From an uncultured Flavobacterium sp. (GTDB lineage: Bacteria > Bacteroidota > Bacteroidia > Flavobacteriales > Flavobacteriaceae): a stretch of DNA of 8,645 nt. A program made the position numbers and the translations under genes. The stretch is taken from positions 1-8,645 of the forward strand of contig NZ_CAMLMK010000111.1 in NCBI RefSeq assembly GCF_946481155.1. Direction: 5' to 3'. Of this stretch, positions 5,871-8,645 are shown piece by piece. Position 1 is the stretch's first letter. The number at the start of each line of letters is the position of its first letter. Below the pieces are notes generated by a model, which ran no database searches, had not been told where the DNA came from, and was given only the letters and a program-made list of their open reading frames with translations.

Positions 5871-7805
5871 ATGGAAGCTTTGGGAATCTATCTGTTAAAA
5901 GTAAGTGCCTTGATGGGCGTGTTCTATCTGGCTTACGTATTGTTCCTTCGAAAAGAAACGTTCTTCAATTCGAACCGATGGTTTTTATTAGCGGGATTAA
6001 TCACATCGTTAGTATTGCCTTTTATCACCTATACGAAAATTGTTTGGGTAGACCCGAGTCCGATAGTCTATGATTATAGCCAGACTCCAAGTGCCGACAA
6101 TTATATCGCTGCTGCTGAGCCCGCATTTGAAATCAACTGGTTTATGGTGGCGATGATAGGTTATGGGATTGGTATTTCGATTTTCTTTATCAAATTCGTA
6201 ATCGACTGTTATGCCATCAAGCAGATTATCGAAAAACCGAAGGCGATCAAGCGAAGTAATTTCTATCTGATTGACACTGAAAATGTGCAGTCGCCTTTCT
6301 CATTCTTCAATTATATTGTGTACAATTCGACTTTATTGCAGGAAGACGAACTGGAGAATATTTTAAACCACGAAAGAGTCCACAGCGCGCAGAAACATTC
6401 GCTGGACATGCTTTTGGCCCAGATATTCTGTATCCTGTTTTGGTTTAATCCGATTGTTTGGCTGTACAAAAAAGCCATTGCCCAAAACCTGGAATTCATC
6501 GCCGATGCAGAAGCTACAAAACAAACCGACGACCTGAAAGGGTACCAGAAAACATTATTAAAAGTAACAATGCAGTCCAACTGTATTGCAATCACCAATC
6601 CTTTTTATCAATCATTAATCAAAAAACGAATCGTTATGTTAAACAAAAACCAATCAGACAAGAGGAATTCCTGGAAGTATCTTGTGGTGCTGCCACTCTT
6701 AGCTTTCTTTATGTTCCAATTCCAGATGCGCGTTTTGGCACAGGAAAAATCAACGCCTAAAGTTGAAAATCAAGAAACCACCAAGAAAGTGATTTCAGTG
6801 GTTATCGACAAGAATTCTACAGATTCTGAAATCAAGAAAGACGCCGAAATGCTTAAAAGTGATTTTGGGGTAAATTTGAAAGTTTCAAAAGTGAAGCGAA
6901 ACAACAGCGGGGAAATTACCGGAATTAAAGTCGACTACAAAGACAAAGACGGGCGTAAAGGCTCAACCCAAATGCAAAGCGATTCTCCTATTCAGCCAAT
7001 CCGTTTCTTTAAAGAAATGGATGAAACCGGAAAAGCAACGGCAATCGGATTTGGCAGACCTACCGAAAGAGAAAGAAGATCCGGTCTTGCAGCGATTCCG
7101 CACATCAGACATCTTGGTGAGGACGGAGATGACATTGAAATCGTTATTGACGGGGACGACGAAGGTTTTGCCTGGACAGACAATTTTAATTTCGATTTCG
7201 ATATTGAAGTTCCCGAATTGCCTGAAATGCCTGAACTTCCTGAAGCTGCAGAAGCGCCTGAAGCACCTGAAGCAGCAGAAGCGCCATCGCTAACAAGAAC
7301 TCCGGGAGCTCCGAGATTACCTAAAATGAAAGGAAAGAATGTAGTCATCAAACAAAACGGCAACAAAAAAGAAGTTTGGGTTGACGGTGAAAAAGTAACT
7401 GAAAACATTTTAGGAGAACTGGATGAAGAAGGTATCAGCAATGTATTTGTTTATACCGACAAAGGCCCTAAAGGCCCTAAAGGTCCTAAAGGCCCAAAAG
7501 GTGTAAAAGGTTATACTTTCAGCGATGAGGACGGCAAAGTGATTATCTCTAAAAAAGAAATCGAAAAGATCACAAAAGAAGCGTTGGAAGATTCTAAAAT
7601 CCAGATGAAAAAAATGAGAAAACATCTGGAGGAAATGAGACCGGAAATGGAGAAAGCTAAAATCCGTATGCGTGAAGCACAACCTGAAATGGAACAGGCC
7701 CGTGAAGAAATGCGAAAAGCGAGAGAAGAAATGCAGAAAGCAAAAGAGGAATTGGAAAAAGCTAAAGCTGAGCTGGAAAAAACGAAATCTTCGCTAAACA
7801 AATAA
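5871..7805 (+). CDS. M56 (BlaR1-like) membrane metallopeptidase with unusual C-terminus
   Basis: A 644-residue membrane protein partnered with the BlaI-type repressor 4 nt upstream. The N-terminal part has helices at about 3-25, 36-54 and 91-113, followed by the cytoplasmic zinc-protease domain with HERVH (HExxH) at 167-171 and the third-ligand region NLEFIADA (E208, D212). A further helix lies at about 180-198, and the last at 268-290 ends in VLAQE. The remaining 350 residues should be periplasmic. They contain a mixed alpha/beta segment (about 305-395), an acidic region (416-446), a Pro/Glu/Ala-rich repeat (447-472), a second small domain (485-530), a collagen-like GPK run (531-547) and a long charged helix, probably coiled coil (559-644). 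No penicillin-binding (SxxK, KTG) sensor is present, so a beta-lactam signal is unlikely. By family knowledge it would relieve repression on sensing an envelope signal; the signal is unknown. Confidence 0.88.
   Translation: MEALGIYLLKVSALMGVFYLAYVLFLRKETFFNSNRWFLLAGLITSLVLPFITYTKIVWVDPSPIVYDYSQTPSADNYIAAAEPAFEINWFMVAMIGYGIGISIFFIKFVIDCYAIKQIIEKPKAIKRSNFYLIDTENVQSPFSFFNYIVYNSTLLQEDELENILNHERVHSAQKHSLDMLLAQIFCILFWFNPIVWLYKKAIAQNLEFIADAEATKQTDDLKGYQKTLLKVTMQSNCIAITNPFYQSLIKKRIVMLNKNQSDKRNSWKYLVVLPLLAFFMFQFQMRVLAQEKSTPKVENQETTKKVISVVIDKNSTDSEIKKDAEMLKSDFGVNLKVSKVKRNNSGEITGIKVDYKDKDGRKGSTQMQSDSPIQPIRFFKEMDETGKATAIGFGRPTERERRSGLAAIPHIRHLGEDGDDIEIVIDGDDEGFAWTDNFNFDFDIEVPELPEMPELPEAAEAPEAPEAAEAPSLTRTPGAPRLPKMKGKNVVIKQNGNKKEVWVDGEKVTENILGELDEEGISNVFVYTDKGPKGPKGPKGPKGVKGYTFSDEDGKVIISKKEIEKITKEALEDSKIQMKKMRKHLEEMRPEMEKAKIRMREAQPEMEQAREEMRKAREEMQKAKEELEKAKAELEKTKSSLNK
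7461..7511 (+). repeat. Tandem 9-bp repeats encoding Gly-Pro-Lys
   Basis: Four consecutive copies of a nine-base unit (close to GGCCCTAAA) plus a fifth degenerate copy (GGTGTAAAA) encode GPK four times and then GVK, residues 532-546 of the M56 protein. The copies are almost identical at DNA level, differing only at third positions, which implies recent expansion by slippage. Copy-number changes keep the reading frame. Confidence 0.85.
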
Positions 7806-7817
7806 AAAAGCTTTATA

Positions 7818-7847
7818 AAAAAGACCGCAAATCACTGCGGTCTTTTT
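7818..7847. terminator. Strong hairpin terminator after the blaI-M56 operon
   Basis: A perfect 12-bp stem (AAAAAGACCGCA at 7818-7829, its complement at 7836-7847) encloses the loop AATCAC. The stem has A-runs on the left and T-runs on the right, so it can work on both strands. It ends the M56 transcript, and on the minus strand it is the first recognisable terminator downstream of apt. Confidence 0.9.
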
Positions 7848-7854
7848 ATTTTTG
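7847..7854 (+). promoter_or_regulatory. -7 box (TATTTTTG) at the edge of the terminator
   Basis: An exact TAnnTTTG match 17 nt before the ATG of the 46-codon gene, overlapping the T-run of the hairpin terminator. No TTG at the expected distance upstream, so support is partial. Confidence 0.4.
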
Positions 7855-7871
7855 TATAAAATAACCAGAAG

Positions 7872-8012
7872 ATGTTCAAACTTTTAGCCAAAATAAATCG
7901 ATTATTCTTACCTAGTTTTACCAAGCAACGCCTTGATTTAGCCAAAGCCAAAAACTGGCAAAAAGCATTGATAGCCTGGCGCTATTATGTTACTACCCGT
8001 GCCTTGGACTAA
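7872..8012 (+). CDS. Small basic protein of 46 residues, unknown function
   Basis: An open frame from ATG (7872) to TAA (8010-8012) encoding 46 residues, beginning MFKLLAKINRLFLPSF and ending ALIAWRYYVTTRALD. It is rich in Lys, Arg and hydrophobic residues, and looks like two amphipathic helices with the LDLAKAKNWQKALIAW stretch in the middle. A -7 box sits 17 nt upstream, and a strong terminator isolates it from the preceding operon. From memory, similar short proteins ending in WRYYVT...LD occur in Flavobacteria, but I could not check this and know no function. Its stop overlaps the stop of the convergent apt gene by 4 bp, with no terminator between, so the transcripts must run into each other. 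It is short enough to be missed by automated annotation. Confidence 0.65.
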   Translation: MFKLLAKINRLFLPSFTKQRLDLAKAKNWQKALIAWRYYVTTRALD

Positions 8013-8521
8013 TACGTTAAAGCGGCATAAATTTCCTTGTTAGGTATTTTTGCCCTGCCGTTAAGGAAGGACAACTCCATTAGGAAATTGCATTGTATTA
8101 CTTCCCCTCCCAGTTTTTCAACCAACTCGCATACAGCTTTCGCTGTCCCGCCTGTAGCCAGCACATCATCGTGGATTAAAACCTTGTCCCCTTTTCTGAT
8201 TGCATCGGTATGGATCTCCAGAGTGTCCTGACCATATTCCAATTCGTAGGAAGCTGAAATTGTAGTAAAAGGTAATTTTTTAGGCTTACGGACCGGGACA
8301 AATCCAACATTTAGTTCATGTGCCAAAAGCGTGGCGAAGAAAAAGCCCCTACTTTCGATTCCTACCACTTTATCAATGTTTTTACCCTTTAAGCTATTGA
8401 TTAGCAATGATAAACACTGTTTTGTTCCCTCCGGACTGGCTAAAAGTGGCGTAATGTCTTTAAAAACAATTCCTGCTTTAGGAAAATCCTGAATATCACG
8501 TATATACTGCTCTAACAACAT
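8009..8521 (-). CDS. apt: Adenine phosphoribosyltransferase
   Basis: A 170-residue cytosolic enzyme of purine salvage that makes AMP and pyrophosphate from adenine and PRPP. The family landmarks are in order: the FPKAGIVFKDITPLL start (13-27), ESRGFFF (56-62), the FVPVRKPKKLP segment (75-85) that helps form the active site, YELEYGQDTLEIH (92-104) and the PRPP-binding loop VLIHDDVLATGGTAKA (114-129). Length is normal for bacterial APRT (170-180). The ATG at 8521 gives the expected N-terminus, and the leader before it is A-rich on the coding strand. No convincing -7 box: the nearest is TAACTTGC on the minus strand (8553-8560), a weak match. The TAG stop overlaps the TAA of the convergent 46-codon gene. 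The divergent tRNA-Arg shares the roughly 70-bp upstream region. Confidence 0.95.
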   Translation of the reverse strand: MLLEQYIRDIQDFPKAGIVFKDITPLLASPEGTKQCLSLLINSLKGKNIDKVVGIESRGFFFATLLAHELNVGFVPVRKPKKLPFTTISASYELEYGQDTLEIHTDAIRKGDKVLIHDDVLATGGTAKAVCELVEKLGGEVIQCNFLMELSFLNGRAKIPNKEIYAALTY

Positions 8522-8549
8522 TTTTTTTACATTTTTATTTAAATAAGTC

Positions 8550-8580
8550 TTTGCAAGTTACACATTTATTTCTATATTTG
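8550..8580 (+). promoter_or_regulatory. Promoter of tRNA-Arg: TTTG-N19-TATATTTG
   Basis: TTTG at 8550-8553 and TATATTTG at 8573-8580 (exact TAnnTTTG) are separated by exactly 19 nt, the best Bacteroidota vegetative promoter in the window. The mature tRNA begins 13 nt after the -7 box, leaving a very short 5' leader for RNase P to remove. Confidence 0.75.
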
Positions 8581-8593
8581 CACCCGAATTAAA

Positions 8594-8645
8594 GGCCTCG
8601 TGGCGCAACTGAATAGCGCATCTGATTACGGCTCAGAAGGTTACT
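8594..8645 (+). tRNA. tRNA-Arg (anticodon ACG), 3' part outside the window
   Basis: The first 52 nt of a tRNA are visible. The acceptor 5' strand is GGCCTCG (8594-8600), followed by TG. The D-arm stem GCGC/GCGC (8603-8606 and 8616-8619) encloses a nine-base loop. The anticodon arm TCTGA-TTACGGC-TCAGA (8621-8637) carries anticodon ACG at 8628-8630, decoding CGN arginine codons after A34 is deaminated to inosine. The variable and T arms and the acceptor 3' strand lie beyond the window. The D loop reads AACTGAATA, with A where the usual second G of the GG pair would be. Confidence 0.9.

Noticed and set aside
7209..7286. TonB-like proline-rich linker in the M56 protein.
   Set aside because: The repeat is Pro-Glu/Ala rich, but no TonB C-terminal domain follows it; the protein ends in a charged helix.
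6992..7801. Minus-strand open frames of 90-149 codons opposite the M56 C-terminus, rich in Ser/Phe.
   Set aside because: They are antisense to low-complexity Glu/Lys/Pro coding repeats, which lack stops in the opposite frames; composition is not protein-like and no start signals are seen.

Overview
The window looks like chromosomal DNA from a Flavobacterium-type member of the Bacteroidota. The base composition is AT-rich. Most gene starts lack a Shine-Dalgarno sequence and sit in A-rich leaders. Several genes and the tRNA are preceded by a Bacteroidota-type -7 box (TAnnTTTG), in the two best cases with a TTG or TTTG element 19-20 nt upstream. The protein set (COG4696-like pyrophosphohydrolase, DUF1684 protein, BlaI/M56 pair, TcdA) fits that group. 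Assignments rest on motif reading only; no database search was possible.

Left part (1-1922): a long palindromic terminator (25-59) is followed by a leftward MazG-like nucleotide pyrophosphohydrolase. Divergent from it are a 62-aa two-helix membrane protein and a membrane-anchored SRPBCC + GyrI-like protein. A hairpin at 1894-1922 separates these from the next block.

Middle (1921-5263): a leftward three-gene cluster carries a secreted DUF1684 protein, a short TatD-family hydrolase whose start overlaps the previous stop (TAATG), and the t6A-cyclising enzyme TcdA. A 12-helix MFS transporter is transcribed divergently from it.

Right-centre (5264-7847): this is the most interesting part. A BlaI-type repressor and an M56 (BlaR1-like) membrane metallopeptidase form an operon with a 4-nt gap. 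In front lie three identical-format dyads, AACTA-N6-TAGTT, repeated with an exact 20-bp period. The second and third overlap the -33 element and the spacer of a good promoter. The roughly 120-nt leader contains a compact multi-stem RNA element (5406-5487). The M56 protein keeps HExxH but has no penicillin-binding sensor. Instead it has a Pro/Glu/Ala-rich segment, a collagen-like GPK run and a long charged helix. Together these suggest an autoregulated envelope-sensing repressor/protease pair with an unknown signal. A strong terminator closes the operon.

Right end (7848-8645): an unrecognised 46-codon gene runs rightward and overlaps the stop of the convergent apt gene (adenine salvage) by 4 bp. 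Divergent from apt, a tRNA-Arg(ACG) with a near-consensus promoter is cut by the window edge.
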